Positions 48,801 through 59,152 of a DNA stretch of 64,000 bases are shown here, piece after piece. Each line of letters opens with the position of its first letter. Position 1 is the first letter of the stretch. This DNA is from Stromatinia cepivora. Its lineage: Eukaryota > Ascomycota > Leotiomycetes > Helotiales > Sclerotiniaceae. The DNA is taken from assembly GCA_014898415.1 (NCBI GenBank), contig RCTD01000015.1, positions 1 through 64,000 of the forward strand, written 5' to 3'. The notes under the pieces were generated by a model. That model saw nothing but the letters and a program-made list of their open reading frames with translations, ran no database searches and was not told the DNA's origin. The position numbers and the translations under genes are program-made.

Positions 48801-49241
48801 ACCTATTAGAAAGCAACAAAACTGCAAATCCCACACGCGTCAAGGCGAAGATAGTAGCGACATAATCCAGATTTGACGGCGCTAAAAGGGCAACAACTTC
48901 TGCATCCGCACCCTTATTTGACTGTATAACCATTAGCATGATTCCTAATGTTTGACGTCTATAGTTACATTTGGAACGAGTCCGATTGATGAGTACATAT
49001 TTGCACCATGGTCAGCAAATCGGTCCAGATCCCTCGCTGTGTAATGAACATAATCTGATCTTCCTCTCAAGCTACCGGGGTATGCCAGTAGAGGAACATC
49101 TGGAATTGTCTGACTTCTATTGTAGATTAAGTCGTCGACAGTATATAGGGGACGGTTTAGCATAACCTCTGCGGTCTGGGACGAATTCTCCAACAGCTCA
49201 TATGGTGCTGTAAATGTTCTAGTCTCGACTATTGTCGACAT
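45863..49241 (-). CDS. NRPS-like carboxylate reductase (A-T-R: adenylation, carrier, thioester reductase)
   Basis: Enzymes of this A-T-R design adenylate a carboxylic acid, load it on a phosphopantetheine arm and release it as aldehyde or alcohol with NAD(P)H. Five exons are read (49241-48969, 48921-48170, 48100-47089, 47033-46353, 46303-45863), giving 1052 residues. A-domain motifs: HSSGSTGLPKPI, LPLYHNHGLS, GHYGATEIGQL (completed across a splice), YLGRLDDRVTLVNGEK. Carrier: DFFEAGVDSLQA with the pantetheine Ser near residue 597. Reductase from about 680: ILTGATGSLGAH nucleotide loop, FFCSSIS and YARSKLVTE (catalytic Tyr and Lys), LRVGQIVGD, and TPSWLPVDIVAQ near the end. There is no condensation domain, so it makes no peptide. 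It lies between the transporter and the Zn2Cys6 gene, all on the same strand. Substrate unknown; aryl, keto or sugar acids are all conceivable. Confidence 0.9.
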
Positions 49242-49483
49242 GGTTTTGAATTGTAGAGAGATAATAGGTACGAGAGTCAAATTGATTGTTGGTTTAATGA
49301 GGCTTTGCTGACCAAATGGATCACATTCAATGCGCTATATATGACTGGCGGAAACATTTCTTCTTGGATTGTATTGACCTGCACAAGCATCCGTGCCCCC
49401 CTTGTATATCCGAGATCCGGAACTAGGAAAACGACGAATTACGGATTTGGAGTAGCAACCGACCCAGGAAGCGTGGTAATGAA

Positions 49484-52265
49484 CTAATATCCGGAGTTGT
49501 TGTTCATTCCCATTTCCCATTGTCCATTTTGTTCTCCTGTGAAGAGAAAATCGAAGCCACCCACTCCACCAGTAACCTGTATAACATAAGTATATTTCCC
49601 ATTGAAACTCCTTACAATGACTTACCAAAGAATCAAATTCACCCCAGCTGGTGAGAGGATCCACAGTTACAGAAGGACTTGACTCGACATACTCGCCATC
49701 AGCGCCGTCGATTGACCCTGCAGTGGCAACACCACCGTTCACGAAACCAGAAACCGCGCTGGGTAAAGCAACGCGATCTTCCCGATCCGGGTGAGAGCTA
49801 CCTGATGTCTGGATGGTCTGAGATCCGCAAGTCTTCCGCTGCTCCTGACGGTCTGTAATAGCCTCGAGTCTCAGTTCCTCAAGAACTACGCTGTATCTTT
49901 GCGCCAAGGATTCATTTTTGGCCCTAGACGAAATCTGTGAATGACAGCGAGCAGCAGCTTCGAAATACTTGACATATTCTTCTCGAGGGAGATATCGGTG
50001 TTGGATTGTGTACACATAAAGTACCACCACTGCACAGAATGCGAAGTAATGAGTGAACTAACCAATTCAGCAAGTTTTCCGTTGAGCAATCGGAAGGGGA
50101 CTTACCCAAAATGCCTGGTACATTTGCCCTGTCTCCGTTAAATGATGAACAATGTTGGTAATTTCCATTGCAGCCTGTAAACAACTGATGACATTTTTGT
50201 TTATATCATTGCCGGTTGAAGGATGTGAACTCCTTTTATAAAGACTGGCGAAATCTCGCAATAAGAAGGGTCGGTGAATCAAGATCAGTGCATGCCAATA
50301 TGAGAGGTTTAAAACATTTAGTTGGCGTTGAAACAGGGGTATCAGTAGAGACGTATCTACACCCTTAGCATCTAGAAATCCGCCGAATTTTGTACGCCAC
50401 TCATCGAGATCTTTGCAATACTTGTCTGCGAGAGAAAGACGCACAGTGGACGACGGTGGGCGGATGGAGTAGAGATCGCGAAGAATATGGCTGATTATCT
50501 GCGCTAACCTAAGGAGGGATGAGTATAGTAGTATGTTATCGATCTTCTCAAACTTACATCCCATGAGCGATGGGTGCCATCATGATTGACTGGGCCTTAG
50601 ACTTGTCAACATTTATATGTCTTGAAGTCAGATCTGAGTCGTTGAGACAGCTCGGAAGTTCCTAGAATTTGGTCTTAGATTTATACCAAGGATCCAGGAA
50701 AAGATAACTCACTTGGTCTATATCATCCTCGTGAAAAGTCCGAGGCCTTCCCAGGGCTGCACTTAAGTAGTTGTCGAGTGTGTATGCACACCAAAAGACT
50801 CGTTTTCTGCATTCTAGCTCAATCATATCCACATTAATTTGAGACTCCACACGTCTCCTACGATGGATACCAAGAGCAAGGATTAAATGAGCCGTGGTTC
50901 CAAACAAACTCCAACAATGATTGACCCTCGATTGCGACAATAGATAGAAGCATTGACAAAGACGAGCTTGAACACTAGTTAAAAGCACTCCTCCAGTTTC
51001 TGATGTCAGTTGACGATCCGCAGCGTGGAAATATCGCGAACTACAGCGTTGTTAGCTTAAGCTACATAAAATAATCGTATATTAGTTCTAGGTGTTCAAT
51101 AGTCCCGATTAGCAGATTAAGCGTGAAAGCTTTCAATGATTGAATACCACTTGACATTCGAAAAGTTCAATCTTCCAATGCAAGTCGAGTAAAGAACCGA
51201 GAATCTTGCATTATCAGACTATAGTTCAGATTGATGGAGGACCCGCAATAATTACCTCGTATCAACATCATTCGATCTATCAGTGCCAGGCATATAATCT
51301 TTCGCTTGAGCAAAAACCATAAACAAAAGAGCAGTTCGACCTTTTGCACCACCTTTCCGTTGAAAGGCTCCCAAGTTATCGTAAAACTCATGCACCCAGG
51401 CCTCAATAGTTGGGCGATGCAAAAAGCGATGTGTCGGCACCGCAAAATCGAAATACCTTGCAACAAGGTTCTCGGCATCTGATTTTGGAGGAAGAACAAA
51501 AAAAGAAGGGTCATATTCCGGCAGGGGAGCATCCCCAAATGTGAATATTGATGAATTCTGGGAAAGAGTAATTTCTCGGTGTAACTTTTTCTGCACTCGT
51601 AGAAGAAACGAGGCACCGGAAGAAGGCCCCACGTAGTGTCCTTGGAGGTCTGTTTGGGGAGGCTCTGGTGAGTTTCGAGAGGATTGCATTCTCGAATTTG
51701 CGTCAAAGTTTTCGACAATGGTAGGCTGAAGCCGGGACAGCGTTGATGCAGCTACAGCTACATCGTGTGGTATAGTGGCAAACTCTCCAGCAAATGGGCT
51801 ATGAAAGGTATTGTGATAAGTTTGACAGGGACCCCTTTTGGGTACTTCAATCACGTGTTCATGTTCAATGATGGTAGAGCTTTGGGCATTTTCAGGAATA
51901 TCTCCATGGTGGCCGGGATTTTCCTTCTCTGTCGCGATAGGAGGTATCTTCCCACGCCGGTAGGCTGCCGTGAACTCACAGATCAATCCAGCAGAGGTAC
52001 AGAGATTGCAAGGTTGATTTCCGCTGCATCTTGTCTTTTTCCTACAACGCATTCGTCGTCAGATGGTTTTCCGCAAAATCGAGCTATTCTCTTACCTTTT
52101 GCAACGATCACACGCTCGACTTACGCGTATTCTTTCACTCTCGTCTCTTTTCCGTCTTTTGGCTGTGGGTACCGGCTGAGACTCTGCGCTCTGGTCCCTT
52201 CGATGAGCGTTTTCAATAGTTGGCGGTGAATTCACCAAAGTGTGTGGTTGTCGAGCTTCCGCCAT
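49484..52265 (-). CDS. Zn2Cys6 transcription factor with fungal_trans domain
   Basis: Seven exons are read (52265-52096, 52041-51256, 51040-50713, 50661-50558, 50508-50106, 50057-49626, 49576-49484), giving 771 residues. The binuclear zinc cluster is complete: C52, C55, C62, C68, C71 and C78 (RACDRCKRKKTRC, then PCNLCTSAGLIC), split by the first intron. A basic KRRKRDE nuclear signal precedes it. The middle holds the fungal_trans domain, with ARYFDFAVPTHRFLHRPTIE, TSVQARLCQCFYLLSQSR, SLFGTTAHLILALGIHRRR, ECRKRVFWCAYTLDNYLSAA and LGRPRTFHEDDID. The tail is low-complexity and ends in MGMNNNSGY. The third exon is preceded by a 215-bp intron. It sits between the NRPS-like gene (243 bp away) and the dehydratase, making it the likely pathway regulator of this block; direct evidence is lacking. 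Confidence 0.9.
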
Positions 52266-52736
52266 TACGATCCGCGCAGTATAGGTTTCTCAGATCCGAG
52301 AGAAAAAAGAATACTTCCGAAGTCATCCACAGGATAATAGTTCATGTATGATGTAACTGTTGGTTGTTGGTGGTTCGGATATGTGGAGGATAGTGCGGGG
52401 AAGTTAGCCTACCAACCTTGAGCCGGCTAATAATACAATGTGGCAGGGGTTTCGGATCTCCCACTTATTAAACCCACAGCTGCATTTCCGAAGTTAGTCT
52501 GTGGCACATAATCCGGAACAACCCCATGATTCTAGTTATATTTGGTTGATTCTCGTGAGTAAACCATGCTGGATTCTTGCATTTGCTCTAGCTCTTGATC
52601 TTGCGCTTTTACAGAACGTATCAATTCTATGTCCCGCAGAATAATGAAACAATTTAATTGGTTTGACGAATCGAGATGTTTTTTTTGTTTTTTTTTTTTG
52701 GCAATCTGAAGACCCTCTACCCTAACATACATGATT
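52266..52736. promoter_or_regulatory. Upstream region of the Zn2Cys6 gene
   Basis: 471 bp with two TTCCGAAGT sites (near 52315 and 52486) and TCCGGA at 52512-52517. No gene is seen. A T-rich tract lies at 52679-52700, just past the dehydratase stop. Confidence 0.4.
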
Positions 52737-54034
52737 CTACCATTCTCGAATCTCACCACCTGGTCCAATGAATCCAGGGCTTACCCAAGGCACTGCTCCT
52801 TGCGAAAGTTCGCGTACTTGCTTCTCATCAATCTCTATGCCAAGTCCTGGACCCGTCATCAAATTGATATAACCCTGAGTTACCTTCCAAACCTCCGGAT
52901 TAGTTGTATAGCTCGTAAGATCTTGCCCACCAACGTTGTAGTGAATACCCAAGCTCATTTCCTGAATAACGTGGTTTGGAGAAGCCGCGGCGATCTGAAC
53001 ATTTGCTGCTAGAGCAATAGGTCCTAGAGGGCAATGTGGTGCAAGAGCGACATCATAGGCCTCAGCCATAGCAGCAATTCGTTTCATCTCACTGATGCCA
53101 CCACAATGACTAATATCTGGCTGCAAAATATCTATAGCACCAGCCTCGAGAAATGGTCGAATGTCCCATCGACTATGAAGGCGTTCGCCCAGTGCGATTG
53201 GCGTGCTTGTCAGTTGTGACAAGTCCTTGATGCCATTAATATGTTCTGAAAGTAGCGGTTCTTCCAAGAACATCGGTCGATGTGGTTCCAAAGCCTTTGC
53301 TAGCTGCTTTGCCATTGGTTTGTGAACTCTACCATGAAAATCAACTCCTACGTCCATGCCAAGTTCCTTAACAGCTTTGACTCGTTCAATACAGCTATCC
53401 AAGGCAGATGGCGAATCAAACCATCCAAGATCCTCTGTACCATTCATTTTGACTGCTGTGAACCCTTGGTCTTTTCTGGCTTGACTACTCCAATTAGTCT
53501 GTGTCGGGATGGGTTTAAGGTAAACTTACGCTTGGCCAGCAATATCAGAAGGTCTATCCCCACCAATCCACGCGTACACTTTTATCTTGTCCCTGACCTT
53601 TCCACCGAGCAACTGATAGATGGGAACATTTAATCTTCTGGCTGGCAATAAAATCAGTTCGAGTACTTAACGCGAATAGATGAGGCATACCTTTTAGATC
53701 CCATAAAGCGATATCGATTCCAGACAATGCGCTCATAAGAACTGGACCTCCACGATAAAAACCACTCCTCCAAGACATTTGCCATATATGTTCAATATCA
53801 CTACAATAGTCAGTCCCTATATTTACCACTTATAATCTACCATTGAATATATCCATACTCAGCTTCCATGCCAGTGTACCTGGCGATATAAGCATCCAAA
53901 CAGCCTTCAACAGCTTGTGTATGACCCTCAAGGGATGCTTCGCCCCAGCCTACATTGCCAACATCGTCGGTGATTTTAACAAAGAGCCAGCGAGGTGGTA
54001 CACGAAAGTATTCGATGGATGATATCTTCGGCAT
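52737..54034 (-). CDS. D-galactonate dehydratase, DgoD type (enolase superfamily)
   Basis: DgoD dehydrates D-galactonate to 2-keto-3-deoxy-D-galactonate. Four exons are read (54034-53859, 53800-53691, 53641-53530, 53484-52737), giving 381 residues; E. coli DgoD has 382. The whole length matches the bacterial layout: [67 protein letters not shown]. Predicted metal ligands are D181, E207 and E233 (VDFHGR, FLEEP, ALGER). The two acid/base histidines are H183 and the one in [14 protein letters not shown] near residue 283; [10 protein letters not shown] follows. It is not the LGD1/GaaB type of L-galactonate dehydratase, which is longer and different in sequence. All catalytic residues are present. 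It is tail-to-head with the aldo-keto reductase, in a block with an aldolase that could take its product. Confidence 0.9.
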
Positions 54035-54280
54035 AATGAATTTCGTGATGATTGTGTAACTGTAGATGAGCAATGAAGAACTATATGCGATCTTAAATGG
54101 AAGCTAATCTTTGCCGAAGTCCGGAAGTATGGTGGGGTAGAAACGCAGTAGAGCTGATGACGCCCGGGTAAGTGTTGCATCCACAAATTTGGGATCCGGT
54201 CATGATCAGGAAATTTTATTTCAATGAATTGGCCAATTAAGAACTTCTATTTTACTATTCAACGAGAACCGGTATTCTAT

Positions 54281-55364
54281 TCATGCGGCACGCAACTTCC
54301 TCTGGGCCTCTTTCCAATCTTCGACACTCTTCCTCAAACTCTCCGGGCTGGCCTCACCGAAGATATCTACTCCGAGCCGTGCAGGGAAGTTATATCGATG
54401 GTTCCGGTCCAGAGAGCATATTTTCTGAAATGCATCTTCTGGCAGTTCAAAGTCTAAAAACAATTAGCTTAGCCACCTTTGAAGTCTGAGCGTCTGGGCA
54501 CAACCAACCTTGAAAGTTATCCTTTATACGCTCCGGTGTAACGGATTTTGGGAGAACTATAGTGCCTCTCTGAACAGCCCAGCTAATAAGAAGTTGAGCA
54601 GGCTGCTTTCCAAGACTTTTCCCCACGGCAAGCACGGTAGGATCATCTACGCCTTTTGGCAAGTTGTAGATATTGTTGCCAAGTGGACTGTAAGCCGCTA
54701 CCGCAATATTTTGAGATTTATGCCACTCCAACAGTTCCGGTTGTTGCAAATAAGGGTGTGCCTCAATTTGATTGACAGCTGGTGGAATGGTTGCAGTTTC
54801 TAACAGAGTTTCGACCTTCTGTCTGGTGAAATTGCTAACCCCAATACTTCTGATCTTTCCCTTTTTCACGAGACCTTCCATTGCTGCCCATGTGTCTTTG
54901 ATTGGAACATCGATTACAATGATTTCCTCGGTTTTGGGATCAACGGGAAAGCTCTCTTTAGACTTTGGGAAAGCAACCGGCCAGTGGATGAGATAAAGGT
55001 CAAGATAATCCGTCTGGAGGTCTCGTAATGTTGTATCGAGCGCGGCTTCCACATCTTCGGGCTTGTGGTCTGTATTCCATAATTTACCAGTGATCTACAC
55101 ATCTAAATCAGCCCCTGATAAGCGAAGCGTTAAAGTCTCAGTGCTCACAAATATGTCTTTTCTGTCTATCCCTGATGCTTTGATTCCTTCTCCGACTTCC
55201 GTTTCATTCCCGTATACCGCGGCTGCATCAATATGGCGATATCCTGCTTTCAAGGCAAATGCGACAGCTTCCTTGACTTCGTTTGGTTTTGACTGCCATG
55301 TTCCTAAGCCAACCGCCGGGATACTATATCCTGAGTTCAACTTAAAGGAGCGATTAAGAGCCAT
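54281..55364 (-). CDS. Aldo-keto reductase (galacturonate / glyceraldehyde reductase type)
   Basis: NADPH-linked cytosolic reductase. Three exons are read (55364-55149, 55094-54509, 54453-54281), giving 324 residues, normal for AKRs. The catalytic tetrad is complete: D46 and Y51 (HIDAAAVYGNE), K76 (ITGKLW) and H109 (DLYLIHWP). Cofactor residues appear in GVSNF, NQIEAHPYLQ, YSPLGNN and IVLPKSVTPERI. It is divergent from the aldolase at 55708 over a 343-bp shared promoter, the layout of the galacturonate reductase/aldolase pair (gaaA-gaaC) in Aspergillus niger. It is therefore either that reductase (GAR2/GaaA type) or a Gcy1/GaaD-like enzyme that reduces the glyceraldehyde released by the aldolase to glycerol. 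Sequence alone does not decide between them for me. Confidence 0.88.
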
Positions 55365-55707
55365 GGTGGAATGAAATTGGTAGACTGTCTATCTGTCCTG
55401 TTTAGGTGACATGGTGGCAGATACTCGAGATTTTAAGGACAAATTAGAGCTAATGTGGGTACAACAATAACGCCTCAATGATGTCTTTTCGATTTATCCG
55501 TAGCTGGCAGACCGGGTATGCTTTATGCTTTTCCGTTTGCATTGGTGGAGTTCCGTTACTGCAAGTGGTCAAATGATCCGAATGATGAAATGAATGCATG
55601 ATGATGTTGTTGATGGTAAATATTTAATAAGAATGAGGAGTATTCCTCATATGTTCTGAGTATGTATATTGGAGTTCGAATCCTCAAGACGAGCAAATCA
55701 AGCAGTG
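55365..55707. promoter_or_regulatory. Bidirectional promoter of the reductase and aldolase genes
   Basis: The two start codons face away from each other across 343 bp. It contains a perfect TCCNCCAAT motif (minus strand, 55542-55550), roughly central. This supports co-regulation of both genes by an inducible activator. Confidence 0.7.
55542..55550 (-). promoter_or_regulatory. TCCNCCAAT galacturonate-response motif
   Basis: The plus strand reads ATTGGTGGA, i.e. TCCACCAAT on the minus strand. This is the consensus described for galacturonate-induced promoters in Aspergillus (GaaR regulon) and for the Botrytis GaaR regulon as CCNCCAA. It lies 158 bp upstream of the aldolase start and 178 bp upstream of the reductase start. 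Confidence 0.6.
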
Positions 55708-56744
55708 ATGACTAAGCAACGTCAAATACCTCCCGAGGGAGTTTTTGTTCCTGTTCCAACCTTCTTCAAGCCTTCAACAACACCACTTTCCACAAACCAA
55801 GCAGCAGTTGATGTTACAACTCAAGTTCAACACAGTATTCATCTTGCCAAAAATGGGATCCGTGGACTTGTACTTCTTGGTAGTACAGGAGAAGCTATTC
55901 ATCTTTCACGCACTGAACGATCCGAATTGATAGCTGGTGTTCGAAATGGACTTGCTTCCGCAGGCTTCTCGGACTACCCAATTATGGCAGGCGTGTTGAC
56001 AAACTCTCTGAACGAGGCATTGGAATGGTTGGCAGATGCGAAAGAGGCCGGTGCACAATGGGGGCTTGTTCTTGCGCCTGGGTATTTTGGTCCTGCTGCG
56101 AACCAAGAGAACATTCAAGAATGGTACAAGATCGTAGCAGATGCTAGTCCTATTCCAATTCTAATGTAATGTCTATCTCACTCTTATAAAATCATCCAAA
56201 GCTAATTTGTTACCTCTGCAGCTATCATTATCCTGGAGTTACAAACAATATCACAATAAGTCTCGATACATACACGAAGCTCGCTGCACATCCCAATATT
56301 GTCGGATGCAAGATGTCTCATGGGAATGTTTCACACCATCTGCAAGTCTCATTGACGCCAGATATTGATCACGCAAGCTTTCGTGTATTCAGTGGGTTTG
56401 GTCAACAACTTGGCCCTATTGTGCATTTTGGTGCGGCTGGTGTGATTGATGGGCTCGCCGCAATTTATCCTCGGACCGTTGCACGTTTGTTCGAACTTGC
56501 TAAAAAGCATCCTGTTGAACCTGCAGAATTGCAGGAGTTGCTATCGCTTCAATTTTCTGTCAGCCGTGCAGAAGAATTTGTTGTGAAATGGGGAATTATA
56601 GGGATCAAAGAAGGAGTTTATCGAACGTTAGGTATGGGGAATTTGGAAGGTGGAAGATTACCTTTAAGGGGCAATCTACCTCAAGGGGAATGGCAGTCTT
56701 GGGACTTTGCCACCAATCCCATGAAAACCCTCGAAAGTTCATGA
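55708..56744 (+). CDS. lga1: 2-keto-3-deoxy-galactonate aldolase, DHDPS/NAL family (LGA1/GaaC-like)
   Basis: Class I aldolase that splits 2-keto-3-deoxy-galactonate into pyruvate and glyceraldehyde. Two exons (55708-56165 and 56222-56744) give 326 residues, close to GaaC length. Hallmarks are PPEGVFVPVPTFF at the N-terminus, GLVLLGSTGEAIHL (substrate carboxylate loop), YPIMAGVLTNS, PILIYHYPGVTNN with the catalytic Tyr156 (IYHYPG), and VGCKMSHGN with the Schiff-base Lys183. GAAGVIDGLAAIYP follows. The ATG at 55708 is chosen because it gives the family N-terminus; an in-frame extension upstream lacks an ATG. It is divergent from the reductase. With the dehydratase at 52737 it could act on the D-series intermediate as well as the L-series one of galacturonate breakdown; the stereochemistry cannot be read from the sequence. 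Confidence 0.88.
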
Positions 56745-57082
56745 CTTTAAAGGATTAATCTTTCAGACAAGTTAAAATATTCCGAAAAGATAATTTTGTC
56801 AAAGTGCAATCTAACTTGTTTGAAAGAAAAGAAGTTTTGCCCATACCGGATACCCTGCCATAGAATCTCCTGCCCAAGTAACCTACATAACATGAATGCG
56901 GGAGTTCATTCCTTGGCGTATCTTTACCATAACGACATGCCCCTTACTTCGCAAATGTTTCACTTATCAATGTTTCAACGTGCAATGTGGCCTAGATTGT
57001 GTCTCATGCATTGCATGGTTATTTTTCTACACCTAGTTCTTGCCTACTCCCCAAATGGATTCTGTTCTTGCTCGTCGTCATC
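56745..57082. other. Intergenic region
   Basis: Convergent/tandem spacer between the aldolase and the glycosyltransferase-like gene; nothing specific seen. Confidence 0.5.
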
Positions 57083-59152
57083 ATGTCGTTGCTCCGAGGA
57101 GTGCCTCTCAATCTGATCGTTCTTGTATCATTCATCCTCTTCATCTTCTTCCACCAGCGAGCTACTACAATATTGCCACCAATCGACTACCCATCCGAGT
57201 TAGCTGGGTATGTGAGGAACGAATCCCCAACTGCAAACGATTCCACACAGCGCTTCCAAAAACTGTTAGGATTATTGTGTCGAGAACAAAAGCCGATTGC
57301 CTGTCCAAACGTCGAGTCACTACAGCTTGAATGTCCAGATCCTACTGTGGAAGATATTCCTCTTATCAGCGGCCCTAACTCCCTTAAGCAAAAGTCCATG
57401 AATGATCTACGAGAACAAGGAATCATAGTGTTACTGGGGACGGGTACGCAGGAAGTTCAGCAGTTGGCCATACATTTAGGAACCATGCTACGATATTTCC
57501 AAGAAAGGGATATATTGTTCTTTTCCGACTCGCAAGGAACCATCGGACCATTTATAATTCACGACGCATTAAAATCAGTTGATCAGAAAATTCGGGAGAC
57601 CCACGTAGACTTCAAAATCTATCGCGATATTTATCGCTACCAAATTACTGGACAAGATATTGCGGAGCTAAAAGAGGAAAAGAGAAAAGGGGAGGGGAGA
57701 TGGGGATGGAGATTAGACAAGTATAAGTTCATTCATATGGCGGAAGAGGCGTACTTCAAGAAATCGAGTGCAAATTGGTATGTTTTCATTGAGACAGATA
57801 CTTATGTCATTTGGCCAAATTTAATCACTGTCAGTTACTGAAATTTTGTCCCTTCACTCATCGTTTCAATGGATGGCCTGACAGATACTACTACAGTGGC
57901 TGAAGAAATTGGACTTCACAAAACCTCTTTACCTTGGTGCAGGATTAATGCATGAAGAAACTTATTTTGCCCATGGGGGCAGTGGGTATATTCTTTCAAA
58001 TTCCGCCATGAATATGTTGCTAGGACCAGAACTACCAAAAGGGCTAGCAGCGAGCTGGGATGTTAAGATGGATCGCGAATGTGAGCTTTTTCCTCCTGCC
58101 ACGCTCACACCGCACCCCTCTTCGTTCTTATCAACAAATTCAAGACTGACCTATATATCAATCAACCAACGAAACTGACACAGTCCAGGCTGCGGGGATG
58201 TCGCCTTGGCAAAGGCGTTATACGAACGAGGCATCAATCTGACCGGATCTCACCCTTTATTAACGGTGACAAACCCTCTACATTACCTTATGGTCCAAAG
58301 CAACATTGGTGTCAGCCAGCTATCACCATGCATCATCTCATGCCGCATGAGATCAGTAGTGTTTGGAGATTTGAAAGACAGAGAGATATGTCGCGAAAAT
58401 CTAACGCAACAACATTTTCCGAACTTTACTCTCACTTTGTCGAGCCACATATCATGCCGTCAAAAAATAATTGGAATAACTTGAGTGATGGTCCAACTTA
58501 TATGGAGCCAGGCGAAATTAGAAAAGCGAGGAAAAATGAGCAGAAGAAATCGATCGCCGAGATTCAAGAAGATGCACAAAAACAGCAAGCTGACAAAAAG
58601 GGAGAGACCGAGGAAATCGAAAATGACAAGAAAACATTGGACAAAATTGAGAAGGCACTTGGTCAAGCGCAAAGAACGAACGCGGATAGGGATAAGGAGA
58701 AGGAAGCAAAGGCTAGGGAAGAACCAGAAACGACGGTAGCCCATTCGTTTTCAAGCGATGATGAGGAGAAAATGGATCCATATAGAAATATGAAAGATTC
58801 CCGCGCAGCTTTCCCATCATCAAAAGCCTCTGTGTTCAAGGAGAATGAGAGAACAACCAAACACAAACGCTCAAAGCTATTTAATAGTGAGAAAGAAGCC
58901 TATAAATCTTTTAAGAACTGTGGTCGTGCATGTGAAGACCAGAAAGAGTGTTTTCAATGGGTATACTACGACAGGACCTGTAGGTTATCTACTTCTATTC
59001 GACTGGGGAATTATCAGGCTCCTACGAATGGGAAGGATAAGGGAGAAGATGGGAGGCCTGAACAGGTTGGATGGAAGAGTGGATGGCTTGTGGATAGGAT
59101 CAATGAGTGGGTTGAGAACAATGAGTGCGAAGAGCCGGACTGGAATAATTGA
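57083..59152 (+). pseudogene. GT31-like (DUF604/fringe-like) glycosyltransferase with a one-base frameshift
   Basis: Type II Golgi-membrane glycosyltransferase by layout. The start at 57083 gives MSLLRGVPLNLIVLVSFILF as anchor. Exons are 57083-57829, 57897-58081 and 58189-59152. The catalytic domain has ILFFSDSQG, WYVFIETDTYVIWPNL (DxD-like DTD), FAHGGSGYILS and DRECCGDVALAKAL. After HPLLT the frame shifts by one base near 58268-58270. The conserved continuation GDKPSTLPYGPKQHWCQP, then ITMHHL, lies in the next frame, as if one G were missing (ACGGTGAC for ACGGGTGAC). A gene finder could hide this with a 50-bp GTGACA...GTCAG 'intron', but that would remove conserved coding sequence. The C-terminal ~230 residues are a charged coiled-coil-like stretch (KKSIAEIQEDAQKQQADKKG) and a Cys-rich PAN-like end (CGRACEDQKECFQWVYYDRT). 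It is a frameshifted allele or a sequencing error. Confidence 0.75.

Noticed and set aside
52737..54034. Calling the dehydratase LGD1/GaaB (L-galactonate dehydratase)
   Set aside because: Length, PPRW and FYRGGP motifs and H-D-H arrangement match DgoD; LGD1 belongs to a different, longer enolase-superfamily group.
58265..58314. A 50-bp intron in the glycosyltransferase gene
   Set aside because: It restores frame but would remove a segment that reads as conserved coding sequence in the next frame; a one-base indel is the simpler explanation.
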